64,000 bases of DNA. It comes from DATKJS01 sp964551995 (GTDB lineage: Bacteria; Acidobacteriota; Aminicenantia; Aminicenantales; Saccharicenantaceae). Positions 37,216 through 45,318 of this stretch are shown here, piece after piece (position 1 is the first letter of the stretch; each line of letters starts with the position of its first letter). The DNA lies in assembly GCA_964551995.1 (NCBI GenBank), contig CAZKFD010000034.1, forward strand, positions 1 through 64,000. The letters run 5' to 3'. The notes beneath the pieces were generated by a model that did not search any database, was not told where the DNA came from, and saw only the letters and a list, made by a program, of their open reading frames with translations. The position numbers and the translations under genes were made by a program.

Positions 37216-37698
37216 GGGTCTATCGGCATGGATAGCCAAAAGATAGGCTTGACTGGCCGGACTTCTGCTGTTTTCATAAAGCTGACGAACGGGGTGGCAA
37301 TGGCAACAAACGATATCGAGATCCAAGATCCTTTTGAACGGGCGTCAGGCTGGGTCACGAATTGCTTAATGCCAGTTCTTAAGACCCTGGCCAAAGTGCT
37401 CGAGGAAAAGGGCTATCGAGCGTCGGTACATAAACATGCGGATCAAACACTGAGCCTCAGCTTTTCGAAATTCGCGAACAGGTTCGAGTATACGCTCGAT
37501 TGTCTGGTGAGCCCGGTCGTGATGCCCGACTGGCCTAAAGGTCGCATAGACCTCAGGTGTTCCCGTCGCGTAAACTATACGGAAGACTCAGTGCCGTTTC
37601 GAGACTCCGGATCCCTCTACGACATAGAAGACGTGAGCGGGAAGGAAATCGAGCTCCATTTTCAAAAGACCTTCCGACGCTGGATTGTCCTTGAGTGA
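37216..37698 (+). pseudogene. 3' fragment or truncated orphan gene after the IS3 element
   Basis: An open frame continues from the element end to the stop at 37698. It may begin at ATG 37228 or ATG 37300, neither with a strong ribosome site. The protein (FERASGWVTNCLMPVLKTLAKVL, then a beta-rich half) matches nothing I know. With a four-base duplication removed it is in frame with the 35747-35957 fragment. It could instead be a separate intact small gene. A terminator follows at 37762. Confidence 0.4.
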
Positions 37699-37761
37699 AG
37701 AGATGACGAAGGGAGCCAGAGGCCCCCGATCGCATGGACTCGTCGGAGGTCAGCAGCGGAT

Positions 37762-37804
37762 GCCGGGCGGGTCAGCGAAGGAAACCCGGCCCCGGCTTTT
37801 TTTC
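37762..37804 (+). terminator. Rho-independent terminator
   Basis: GCCGGGCGGGT pairs, with a small bulge, with ACCCGGCCCCGGC around an 11- to 12-nt loop, followed by seven T. It ends the island transcript on the plus strand. Confidence 0.65.
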
Positions 37805-37835
37805 GTGACGCCTGAACTCAGTCTCGATGGAGAGG

Positions 37836-38374
37836 TCAGTTGTCGGTCAATGTGAGGGTAACCGTGACCGTGTGATTGTCGCTCGCAACGAGGGACGTCA
37901 TGGTGTTGATGGATAGCACGTACGTCAGCTGAGCTCCGTTCGTGGCCCCGGTGCCCGTGGCGCAACTTCCAATCCCCTCCACAATGTCCGCCGCCGTGGA
38001 GGTCATTGTGATTTGACCCGCGCTCGTGCCCTGATTCAGCAGGCCGGAGGGTGTCGCGCGGTCAGGAGCAGCGAGCACCCGGCCGGTGCCGCGTCCGACG
38101 CCCCCCAATTCGCCTGCAGCCTCCGAGTGACTCCTGAGGCCACCGTGGATGTGTACTGGGCATAAGTCGTATTGGTCGTCGGATTCGCCGGAGTCGCTCC
38201 CCCCTGGGCTGGGGCGGACACGGCCAGCGTCGCCGGATTGCCGGTTGTGGCCAGTGCGCTAATGGTCCCGATCTGCATGATGACCGTCTGGGTTGTCGTG
38301 GCCGCCGCAAAAGCCAGTACGGCAAAGCCGATGACGAGCCCTGTCCCTGTAAAGAATGCTTTTAGGTGCCGCAT
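37836..38374 (-). pseudogene. Frameshifted exported Thr/Ala-rich protein
   Basis: A signal peptide (about residues 1-24, AVLAFAAATTTQ) opens a Thr/Ala/Asn-rich beta-type protein. The first frame reads through NWGASDAAPAGCSLLLTAR and then stops. The natural continuation (TPSGLLNQGTSAGQITMTS and on to TLTLTDN) lies in the next frame, from about 38056. Together they make about 178 codons. One indel near 38050-38060 explains this, either a real mutation or a sequencing error. No family is recognised, but the composition suits a secreted or surface-filament subunit. Confidence 0.6.
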
Positions 38375-38448
38375 GTGATGCCTCTCAATAGTTCATCTCA
38401 GGACCGATCTCCTGACTTGACTGATCTTAGGGTTGCTTGGCGCGGGTG

Positions 38449-38558
38449 TGAATCACCGTTGGAGGTGATTCATGAGATGAGATTATTGGTCTCCCTCTAA
38501 CCGAGAAGCCTAGCCGGATCTCACCCCTTGCGGTGAGGCTCGCAAAAAAACTCCGGCT
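38449..38558 (-). other. Structured leader upstream of the exported protein gene
   Basis: TGAATCACC (38449-38457) and GGTGATTCA (38464-38472) form a perfect 9-bp inverted repeat with a 6-nt spacer. Further up, AGCCGGA (38512-38518) pairs with TCCGGCT (38552-38558), enclosing CTCACC/GGTGAG (38520-38525/38532-38537). On the minus strand this would be a two-hairpin 5' leader. I compared it by eye with common riboswitch cores and found no match. No gene is credible in 38375-38805. Confidence 0.35.
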
Positions 38559-38805
38559 GGCAGGCGTCAATGTCTTGACCAGAACCGCTCACCTGCTGTC
38601 GCGAGATTGAGAATGACATGAAGGCAGAGAGAAAAGACATCGGACTCGGGGCGGACAATCTCTCCTGGCTGGCCGAAAGGGCCTGGCCATGCCTGGCTAC
38701 TGCCTACGGCCATCTCCCTGCCGGCGGCATCGATCGCCCCGCCGCTCTCCCGGAGACTTGACCCGCCGCCGGTTCGCTGATAAGTTCCCGGAGAGGAGGA
38801 TGATG

Positions 38806-39372
38806 ATGCAAAACAATCAAGCCGCGCTCCTCGTTATGGACGTTCAAAACGGCATCGTGGAGCGTCTTGCCATCAAACCGGAACTTCTCGCCCCCATCGA
38901 GCGCGCTGTCCGCGCGGCTCGTCACGCGGGAATCCCGGTGATCTTCGTGCGCGTGGCATTCCGCGCCGGCTGGCCCGAGGTGAGCCGCCGGAACAAGTCT
39001 TTCGCGCGCCTCGTCGAACGCGGCGGCATGGCGCTGGCCGACCAGGCCACTCAGATTCACGAGTCCGTCGCTCCCCGCTCGGACGAAGCCGTCGTGACCA
39101 AGTTGCGCGTCAGCGCCTTCAGCGGCAGCGATCTGGAGGTCATCCTGAGGGCCCGTGGGGTCGAGACGCTGATCTTGACGGGCATTGGCACAAGCGGAGT
39201 CGTCCTGTCCACCCTGCGCGAGGCGGCCGACAGGGATTACCGGCTGGTCGTTCTCTCCGACGCCTGCATCGATCCCGACGCGGAAGTGCACCGCGTGTTG
39301 GTGGAAAAAGTCTTCCCGCGGCAGGCGGAGGTCATGACGGCGGACGAGTGGGCCGAAAGGATCAATGAATGA
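38806..39372 (+). CDS. Isochorismatase-like hydrolase fold protein lacking the catalytic cysteine
   Basis: 188 aa. The cysteine hydrolase fold is clear: Asp12 in VMDVQNGI and Lys99 in VTKLRVSAFSGSDLE supply two residues of the Asp-Lys-Cys triad. In the third motif, normally GxxTxxCV, the sequence is GIGTSGVVLST, with Gly131 at the cysteine position. Amidase chemistry of the usual kind is therefore not expected. The GAGAGGAGG ribosome site favours the third of three clustered ATGs. It sits at the border of the island with high GC, as in the core genome. Possible roles are a binding protein or a different hydrolase. Confidence 0.8.
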   Translation: MQNNQAALLVMDVQNGIVERLAIKPELLAPIERAVRAARHAGIPVIFVRVAFRAGWPEVSRRNKSFARLVERGGMALADQATQIHESVAPRSDEAVVTKLRVSAFSGSDLEVILRARGVETLILTGIGTSGVVLSTLREAADRDYRLVVLSDACIDPDAEVHRVLVEKVFPRQAEVMTADEWAERINE

Positions 39373-39382
39373 CCGACTTCGA

Positions 39383-39844
39383 TCAGCGGATGCGCCACAT
39401 CCCTCCGGAATATTCCGACCGCTCGAGCTTGGGCCAGGTCCTGACGTCGGTCAGTTTGCCGTTTTTGAAAACGACGCGGATGACCGTGTAGATTTCGAGG
39501 TCGACTGTGGTGTCCTTGTAGGCGGTTGTCCCCGAGCCCGTGATCGTGCCGATGGTGGCCGATTCGCTGCCGACGAGCTTGGCGAAAATCTCGACCCTGA
39601 ATTCTCCCGGCGACCCGAAGATGCTGCTTATTTCATGTTTGGAAAACCTGATTTTCCCGTAGTTTTGGCCGGCCACCTCTTTGGGTGTCGGGTTCTCGGC
39701 CGACCACGAGCCCTGGAGTTCGAACTTCCAGCCCGCGAGCTTGGCTTCGACGCTCACCTTGTTGGAAGCCGAACAAGCCGAGCAAAGGACGGCGATCGCC
39801 AACACGAGAACACAGGCTGTGGCGATATAATCCCGGCTTTTCAT
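39383..39844 (-). CDS. Probable lipoprotein or exported protein, unknown
   Basis: 153 aa with a signal sequence (about 8-24) ending LCSAC, an imperfect lipobox. The mature part is a beta-rich domain of about 125 residues (AKLAGWKFELQGSW, then repeated VxxFAKLV strands) with no family that I recognise. It is probably attached to a membrane on the outer side. It converges with the isochorismatase-like gene, 10 bp between stops. Confidence 0.6.
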   Translation of the reverse strand: MKSRDYIATACVLVLAIAVLCSACSASNKVSVEAKLAGWKFELQGSWSAENPTPKEVAGQNYGKIRFSKHEISSIFGSPGEFRVEIFAKLVGSESATIGTITGSGTTAYKDTTVDLEIYTVIRVVFKNGKLTDVRTWPKLERSEYSGGMWRIR

Positions 39845-39937
39845 GTCCCCACCTTCGGCGGCCTTATTATAGCCCCCACGGGGAGCAGGCTTTCAATTGG
39901 CGGGCCGAGGATGCGCCTTTCAGGGCGATGCGGGCGA

Positions 39938-41134
39938 TCAATTCGCAAGGATGACCGCAACCACGTATCCCTGCCGGCCGCCGCCCCCTATTAACTCGAT
40001 CGGCAGCGTGGAGATTCCGATCCTCCGCAGGCGGGGATCCTGGAGACGCTTTTCGAAACTCCTGTCGATCGAATCAAGCCTCCCGAACACGAAGACAAAA
40101 ACGTTCTCCGCGGCGAGACCGGGGACGACGGCTTCCTGCCCCGTTTTTTCCCCAGCAATCAGCGCGTCGGCCTCGCGGGCCAGATCGGCATCCAGTTCCA
40201 GGAGCTCGAGCCTCGCCTTCGCCCGGACCGCGTTCGCGGTCTTGAGCACGTCCAGGGCCCGCGCGAGCTCTCCGGGCCCCGAGGCGCCGTCGTCCTGGAT
40301 GAAGACGGCGCAGACGAAATAGGCGCCTCCCGGATAACCGGGGCCCCGTCCGAAGGAAACGCCGAGGCCGGCCCTCCCATATCGCGCCAAGTCCTGTCTC
40401 CCGAGCGCGGCCTCGATCATCTCGAGATCCGGGCCGGCGGCGAAACGCACCAGGGCGGCTCCGAAATAGGACGGCACCGGCGGGGTACCTTGCCCGGCGG
40501 CCTTGTCCCGGGCGAAGGTCTCAGCCGTCCGGCCGACCTCGTCGATCAGCTCCAGGGCCGGCAGGCCCTGTTTCACGCGCCACTCGTTCAGGGCGCCGAG
40601 AATCCGAGCGCGGACTTCGGGCGCGGGCTCGGGGACGAGGCTCCTGATGAAGTCTTCGGTGACGAAGTAATCATGATCCGGGACGAGGACGATTCCAATC
40701 CCGACCTCGTCGAAGCCCGGATTGAGGACGTTCTCCCGGTGGCCTTCGCTGGCCATGAAGCTCTGGTGAATGAGCTCGGCGACATAGGTCCCGCTCCGGG
40801 CGACGTTTTCGCCGTTCTCGGCGAAGAGGACGGCCGCTTCGGCGAGCCGGTCGGTGAACGTCTGCCCCGTCGCGGATACATGAGATAGGACGCCGCGCGC
40901 GGCCATCTCGGCGCTGTGTCTCCTGGCCAGCCGAACGACCTCCGGCGACACGCGGAGGACGGTTAAGCCCCGAGACGCCCGCTCCCTGTTGAGCGCCGCA
41001 AGCAGATCCCGTTCGATCTCCTCGACGGCGGGAAGACCGCCAGCATTCTGGCCCGCCGGAAGACGGCCCGCCGGAATAAAAGGGGGCCGTAGCCACAAAA
41101 CGACGAGAAGCAGGCTTGCCCGGAAGAGCCCCAT
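39938..41134 (-). CDS. Secreted CAP-domain (SCP/PR1) protein with degenerate second repeat
   Basis: A signal peptide (about 1-20) leads to a CAP domain (about 35-165) with LLAALNRERASRGL, RRHSAEMA, GENVA and HRENVLNPGF, the family's His and Glu positions. The following region opens ILGALNEWRVKQGLPALEL and then TAETFARDKA, clearly a diverged repeat of the first domain without the histidines. Bacterial CAP proteins are extracytoplasmic, and their activity is mostly unknown. I start at MGLFRASLL because residues before it are not signal-like (398 aa). It is divergent from tatA. Confidence 0.8.
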   Translation of the reverse strand: MGLFRASLLLVVLWLRPPFIPAGRLPAGQNAGGLPAVEEIERDLLAALNRERASRGLTVLRVSPEVVRLARRHSAEMAARGVLSHVSATGQTFTDRLAEAAVLFAENGENVARSGTYVAELIHQSFMASEGHRENVLNPGFDEVGIGIVLVPDHDYFVTEDFIRSLVPEPAPEVRARILGALNEWRVKQGLPALELIDEVGRTAETFARDKAAGQGTPPVPSYFGAALVRFAAGPDLEMIEAALGRQDLARYGRAGLGVSFGRGPGYPGGAYFVCAVFIQDDGASGPGELARALDVLKTANAVRAKARLELLELDADLAREADALIAGEKTGQEAVVPGLAAENVFVFVFGRLDSIDRSFEKRLQDPRLRRIGISTLPIELIGGGGRQGYVVAVILAN

Positions 41135-41293
41135 GCCGCGCCCGCGAAGAGCTCTCACGTATGTCCCCGCGCCATCCATTTTCCCCGAAAGAGAGACAAA
41201 AGTAAAACGGGGGCCACGGCGGGCGAGGACTGCAGATGTGGCCCGGCGCCGTCCCGGCCAGCCGGGCATTCCGGGCGCGGGGGCAGAGGCCGT

Positions 41294-41322
41294 TTGACAA
41301 CTCGCAACAGGGGGCATAAATT
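41294..41322 (+). promoter_or_regulatory. Promoter of tatA
   Basis: TTGACA (41294-41299), 17 bases, then TAAATT (41317-41322). The leader before the ATG at 41368 is about 40 nt and contains a GGAGA ribosome site region. Confidence 0.6.
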
Positions 41323-41367
41323 ATTATAAGGGAGAGTGGAAGGCGATATCGGATCAGGAGAAGGACG

Positions 41368-41592
41368 ATGATCGAAAACCTGCTGCAGCCGACGCATCTG
41401 CTGCTCATCCTTGTCATCGTGCTCATCGTTTTCGGCCCCAAGAAGCTCCCTGAAATCGGCAAGTCCCTCGGCCAGGCCATTCGGGGATTCAAGGAAGCGG
41501 TGAACAAGGCCACCGAAGAAATAAACCGGCCCGAGGAGAAGACGCCGGCGAGCACGCCCGCGATCCAGGAAAAAGAAACCAATAAACAATAA
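41368..41592 (+). CDS. tatA: Twin-arginine translocase subunit TatA/E
   Basis: 74 aa. A short periplasmic start, one helix (about 11-22) and the conserved FGPKKLPEIGKSLGQAIRGFKEA hinge and amphipathic helix, then a charged tail rich in Glu, Lys and Pro. It oligomerises to form the passage for folded proteins. TatC is not nearby. A Tat substrate, the 51075-52226 oxidoreductase, is encoded in this window. Confidence 0.93.
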   Translation: MIENLLQPTHLLLILVIVLIVFGPKKLPEIGKSLGQAIRGFKEAVNKATEEINRPEEKTPASTPAIQEKETNKQ

Positions 41593-41718
41593 GCTGACGG
41601 GCCCGGCACCGCGGCGGCGCCAGGGCTGCGACTTCCTGCCCCGCTTGATCTGGCGTTTCTGAAGCCTGCGGATCCGTGGACCCGGCAGCCGCATGCTCAG
41701 AATCGGCCGTTGAAAACC

Positions 41719-42051
41719 GTCGACGCACTGGTCGCGAGCGGCATGAAGGACGCCGGCTATTGCTATGTCGGCCCGGATGAGGGGATTTGCTTCTTCCGCG
41801 GCTGGGACGGCCTCCTCATTACGAACCTGGAGCGCTACCCTTCGGGCCTCCGGGGCCTCGGGATTTATATCCCGGGAAGTGGCTGAAATAGGCCCTCTAC
41901 ACGGACGCCGGGACCCGCACGTGCAGCAAGGGCATCCCCGGCACGAAAGGGCCGCGAATACGAAGACATGCGCCGGTTCGCCGAGTGGCGCGCCGACGAC
42001 ATCAAGATCGACTGGTGCAACACCAAGGGCCAGGACATCGTCAGGACGTAA
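41719..42051 (+). pseudogene. Decayed GH27 alpha-galactosidase fragment
   Basis: Translations in two frames recover family motifs in the right order: VDALVASGMKDAGYCYV, LERYPSGLRGLG, then after a frameshift KWLK-stop-ALYTDAGTRTC, and REYEDMRRFAEW to IKIDWCNTKGQD. The last contains the catalytic nucleophile Asp. An in-frame TAG (41889-41891), at least two frameshifts and loss of both ends show it is dead. It lies in the 548-bp gap between tatA and the next gene. galK lies about 7 kb away. Confidence 0.65.
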
Positions 42052-42140
42052 CCCGGTTGCACGAAGCCCAGCGCGCCGCCGGCGGGTTGACTCGGCCCCC
42101 CTCGCCGTCATATCCTGGGGCTGGTCGAGAGGAACAGGCT

Positions 42141-43961
42141 ATGATCTGCAGGAGATGCGGCTCCGATAATCCCGACAACGCGGCCTTCTGTTCGAATTGC
42201 GGCAATTGCCTGACCCGGAGGCCGGTCGCGGCCCGAAGGTTCCCCCCCTGGTACGCCGTCCTCGCCGGAGCCCTCGGGCTTCTCGCTGCCGGGTTCTTCA
42301 TCTCTCGGGCCCTTTCCCGTGCCCCGGCGAACCGGGCCACCCGAAGCGCCGCGGCCGGCACCGCGAGTCCTGTCGCCCTTCGCGCCGCCCCGGGCGGTCC
42401 GTCGGAAAAGCCCGCCCCGATGAGCTTCGTCGTCATAGAGACGCCTTTTGGCCGGGAGAAATCCCGTCGGCCGGCCGCGGTCCTGGACGGCGACTGGGTG
42501 GCTCTGCCGGCCTGGGCTCTTCTCGGCGGCGGAAAATTGGTCCTGGAACAAGAGGGCGCCGAGCCTGTCCCTATCGAGTGGGGCATCTGGGCGGGTATGG
42601 ATCCCGTGGTCCTCTGCCGCCTGGAGAGGCAGCCATCCGGCGGGACGCTCTGCCTTTCGGCCTGGAGGCCCGACGTCCGCCTTCAATGGAAGTCCCTCTC
42701 CCCCCAAGGCAATGTTTTCGACGTCGGCAGCATCGCTCCGGGCATGGACGGCAGCTTTCTTTCCTTCACCCTTCCCGGAGAGATCCGCGAAGCCGGAATC
42801 CTCACCCAGGACGAAGTCGTCGTCGGGTGGACGTTCGGGCCCGCCGGTGAGCGGGGCTATCTCTGGCTAGGCAAGGTCTCGGTCGACCGGGCGCCGAGAA
42901 CACGTCTGAGCGAGATATCGGGGACGATTCTCTCCGCGAGCCGGGAAGCCCGGTTCGACGCCGCGCTCGAGCTCGGGGACTCCGTCCCCCCCGCCCTGCG
43001 GCTGAAGGCCCTGGGCGAAGCCTTCCGGGCCGAGCCCGCCTTCGACGAAAACGACGTGCCGGCGGCGCTCAGGCCCGAAGCGATCGTCGCCCGGATGCAC
43101 GCCTCCGCTTCGGAGCTCATCCGGGACGGCAGCGCGGCGGATGCGGCCCGCATCCTCGACGACGAACTTCTCGCGGAAACCGGCTCCACGGCGCTCGTCG
43201 AGGACGCCGTCCTCGCCCAGGCGGCGATGCGGGGCCGCGAGAGCGCCATCCTGGAGCTCGAACGCTTGGGAAAAAAGTCCACGATCGCACGCAACCTCGA
43301 CCCGGCCGAGCTGAGCCGATTCAAGGCGCAGCTCTATAAGGAATGGTTGCGAGAGATCATCGCCGGCCGCCGCTCGGGCGGCGCCGACGCGTTCGAGAAG
43401 GCCGAGTTGGCTTTGCCCGACGACGCCGAGATCCACCTCTTGGGCGTCGAGATCGCGATCATGGAGAGGAACTGGCCCCGCGCCGCCGAGCTCCTGGAGA
43501 TGCGGTCCTATCCGGAGCCCTTGGCCGCGCGGGCGAGGATGTTCACCGGCCTCATCCAACAGGGACAGAGTGCCGATGAAACGGCGGTCCTGCGGTTCGA
43601 CCCGGGCACCGACCACATCCCCGTCGAGGCGGTCGTGAACGGAAAGGTTCGCCAGAAGTTCATCATCGACACCGGGGCGACGATGAGCTCGATCCCCTCA
43701 AGCCTCTTGGAGGCCCTGGGGATCAGGATCGACGACAACACGAAAGTCATCGTCGTTTCGGGGATCGCGGGGGCGGGCCTCACGCACGAAGTGAAGCTGG
43801 GTTCGATCGAGCTAGCGGGGCTGCGGGTGGACAACGTCCAGGCCTTTGTCGCCGACATTCCGAGCTACGAGGAGACCGGCATCCTCGGGCAGAATGTCCT
43901 CAACAAGTTTCAGGTGGACATCGATTACCAGAAGGGCATTCTGAGGATCCGCAAGCGGTAG
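42141..43961 (+). CDS. Zinc-ribbon / membrane / retropepsin-like aspartic protease fusion
   Basis: 606 aa. An N-terminal zinc ribbon (C3, C6 and, near residues 16-19, CSNC) is followed by a hydrophobic helix (about 34-53), then a long middle region of about 400 residues with Ala/Glu-rich helices that may be TPR-like. The C-terminal retropepsin-like domain (about 475-606) has the DTGA motif in KFIIDTGATMSSIP and the closing GILGQNVLNKF. One domain of this type must dimerise to form an active site. The arrangement puts the zinc ribbon inside the cell and the protease outside. I start at MICRRCG with AGAGGA upstream, because earlier in-frame sequence belongs to the dead GH27 gene. Confidence 0.8.
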   Translation: MICRRCGSDNPDNAAFCSNCGNCLTRRPVAARRFPPWYAVLAGALGLLAAGFFISRALSRAPANRATRSAAAGTASPVALRAAPGGPSEKPAPMSFVVIETPFGREKSRRPAAVLDGDWVALPAWALLGGGKLVLEQEGAEPVPIEWGIWAGMDPVVLCRLERQPSGGTLCLSAWRPDVRLQWKSLSPQGNVFDVGSIAPGMDGSFLSFTLPGEIREAGILTQDEVVVGWTFGPAGERGYLWLGKVSVDRAPRTRLSEISGTILSASREARFDAALELGDSVPPALRLKALGEAFRAEPAFDENDVPAALRPEAIVARMHASASELIRDGSAADAARILDDELLAETGSTALVEDAVLAQAAMRGRESAILELERLGKKSTIARNLDPAELSRFKAQLYKEWLREIIAGRRSGGADAFEKAELALPDDAEIHLLGVEIAIMERNWPRAAELLEMRSYPEPLAARARMFTGLIQQGQSADETAVLRFDPGTDHIPVEAVVNGKVRQKFIIDTGATMSSIPSSLLEALGIRIDDNTKVIVVSGIAGAGLTHEVKLGSIELAGLRVDNVQAFVADIPSYEETGILGQNVLNKFQVDIDYQKGILRIRKR

Positions 43962-43976
43962 CGCCCGCGACGGCGG

Positions 43977-44429
43977 CTACCGCCCCTTCTTCCCGGCGAT
44001 CGCCCGGTCGGCGGACCACAGCCCGCCGCCCATGATCACGAGGGCCAGCGCGACGGCGATGGCCAAGATGTGATACTCGAAGCCTTCGCCTTTCTGCGCC
44101 CCCGCCCAGTTCATGAAAAAGCCGACCTTCGCGTGAACCAGGTAAACGGCCACGGCCATGTCGACGCCCACGGCCAAGGCGGCGATCCGCGTGAAGAAGC
44201 CGACGACCAGAGCTGCGGCGCCCACCGACTCCGCAAGAATGGCGGCCAGCGCAAGAAGGGCCGGAAGGTGAAAATTCTTCTCGAAGAACTGCAGGGACGC
44301 GTTGAACCCGTGCCCTCCGAACCAGCCCAAAAGCCTCTGAGCGCCGTGCGGGAACATGGCCACCCCCAGGGCGACCCTGAGGATCGTTCCGGAGAGGTTT
44401 CCGTCGGTTTCGAACAGCTTCTTGATCAT
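43977..44429 (-). CDS. DoxX-family membrane protein
   Basis: 150 aa with four hydrophobic helices and family motifs RVALGVAMFPHGAQRLLGWFG near the start and AALALVIMGGG near the end. DoxX proteins occur in quinone- or thiosulfate-linked redox complexes and in stress responses, but this member's partner is unknown. It converges with the aspartic protease gene. Confidence 0.8.
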   Translation of the reverse strand: MIKKLFETDGNLSGTILRVALGVAMFPHGAQRLLGWFGGHGFNASLQFFEKNFHLPALLALAAILAESVGAAALVVGFFTRIAALAVGVDMAVAVYLVHAKVGFFMNWAGAQKGEGFEYHILAIAVALALVIMGGGLWSADRAIAGKKGR

Positions 44430-44574
44430 CGGCCACTCCTGTTTTTCGAAGCACCGGCGGGGAGGAGTCTCCTCTCCTCCGCCCGGCGCGCCGCGTTCGG
44501 CATGACGTCGCGGCGCCTATTCTATCATAAAATGTCCCCCGACCGACGCGGCCGGGTGGGCGCGGCCGTACGGC

Positions 44575-45300
44575 TCACGCGGACGGCGGCCGCCCCTTTT
44601 TTCCCGGCAGGAGCCGGTTCAGCCGGTCGATGATCCTGTCCTTGGCCAGGACGCCGACGACGAACAGAGCCAGCGCCACCCCGGAGAGGACCCACACGGC
44701 GAGGTAGTCCTTCCGATGAAGGTGGGCCCCGATGTACGCGGACCCCCACAATCCGGGAAGCCGGGCGACCGTGGAGATCAGCAGGAATTTCCATGGTTTG
44801 ACGGGGGTCAGCCCGGAGAGATAAACCAGGGCGTCCTTGGGGATCCCGGGGATGAGGAAGAGGACGAACATCGTGATATCGGACTTGGGGTTGTTGAGGA
44901 GGAAATCGAACCGGCCCAGCTTTTTCGGGCCGACGAAAATCTTGACCAGCGGATAGCCGGCCAGCCGAACGGCGAAAAAGACGATCAGGGTGCCCAGGAC
45001 GACCCCGGCCGCCGAAGCCAGGGTCCCGCCGGCCGTCCCGAAGACGTATCCCCCCGCGATCTGCACGACCTCTCCGGGGATGACGGCGATGACGACCTGG
45101 GCCGTCTGGAAGAGGACGTAGATCAGGGCGCTGACGGCGCCGTAGCGGTCGAGAAAGCGCCGGAAGCTCTCCGGGTTTTTCAGGAGCCTGGTGATCGGCG
45201 GCCCGAGGTGGACGGAGGCATAGGCCAGGACCGCCAGGACGGCGGCGAACAACAGGATCTGGGCGGCGATCCGGACCGGCTTGCGGGTCTCCGGCTCCAT
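44575..45300 (-). CDS. TVP38/TMEM64 (SNARE-associated/DedA-like) membrane protein
   Basis: 241 aa, about six hydrophobic segments. The family core GEVVQIAGGYVFGTAGGTLAS (near residue 75) and the late LPGLWGSAYIG (near 180) are present. Relatives act in membrane homeostasis and probable lipid scrambling, but the substrate is unknown. It lies 18 bp after the next gene upstream on the same strand. Confidence 0.82.
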   Translation of the reverse strand: MEPETRKPVRIAAQILLFAAVLAVLAYASVHLGPPITRLLKNPESFRRFLDRYGAVSALIYVLFQTAQVVIAVIPGEVVQIAGGYVFGTAGGTLASAAGVVLGTLIVFFAVRLAGYPLVKIFVGPKKLGRFDFLLNNPKSDITMFVLFLIPGIPKDALVYLSGLTPVKPWKFLLISTVARLPGLWGSAYIGAHLHRKDYLAVWVLSGVALALFVVGVLAKDRIIDRLNRLLPGKKGRPPSA

Positions 45301-45318
45301 GGCGCATCCCGCCGGGGC

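Noticed and set aside
38511..38560. Possible c-di-GMP riboswitch (CGCAAA near CTCCGG)
   Set aside because: The conserved GCAAACC half and the two-stem layout are missing on both strands.
38618..38760. Small open frame of about 46 codons
   Set aside because: No ribosome site and no recognisable content. It overlaps the leader of the isochorismatase-like gene.
41765..42169. Open frame of 134 codons on the plus strand
   Set aside because: Out of frame with the GH27 motifs in the same DNA, with an unnatural Arg/Ser-rich product.
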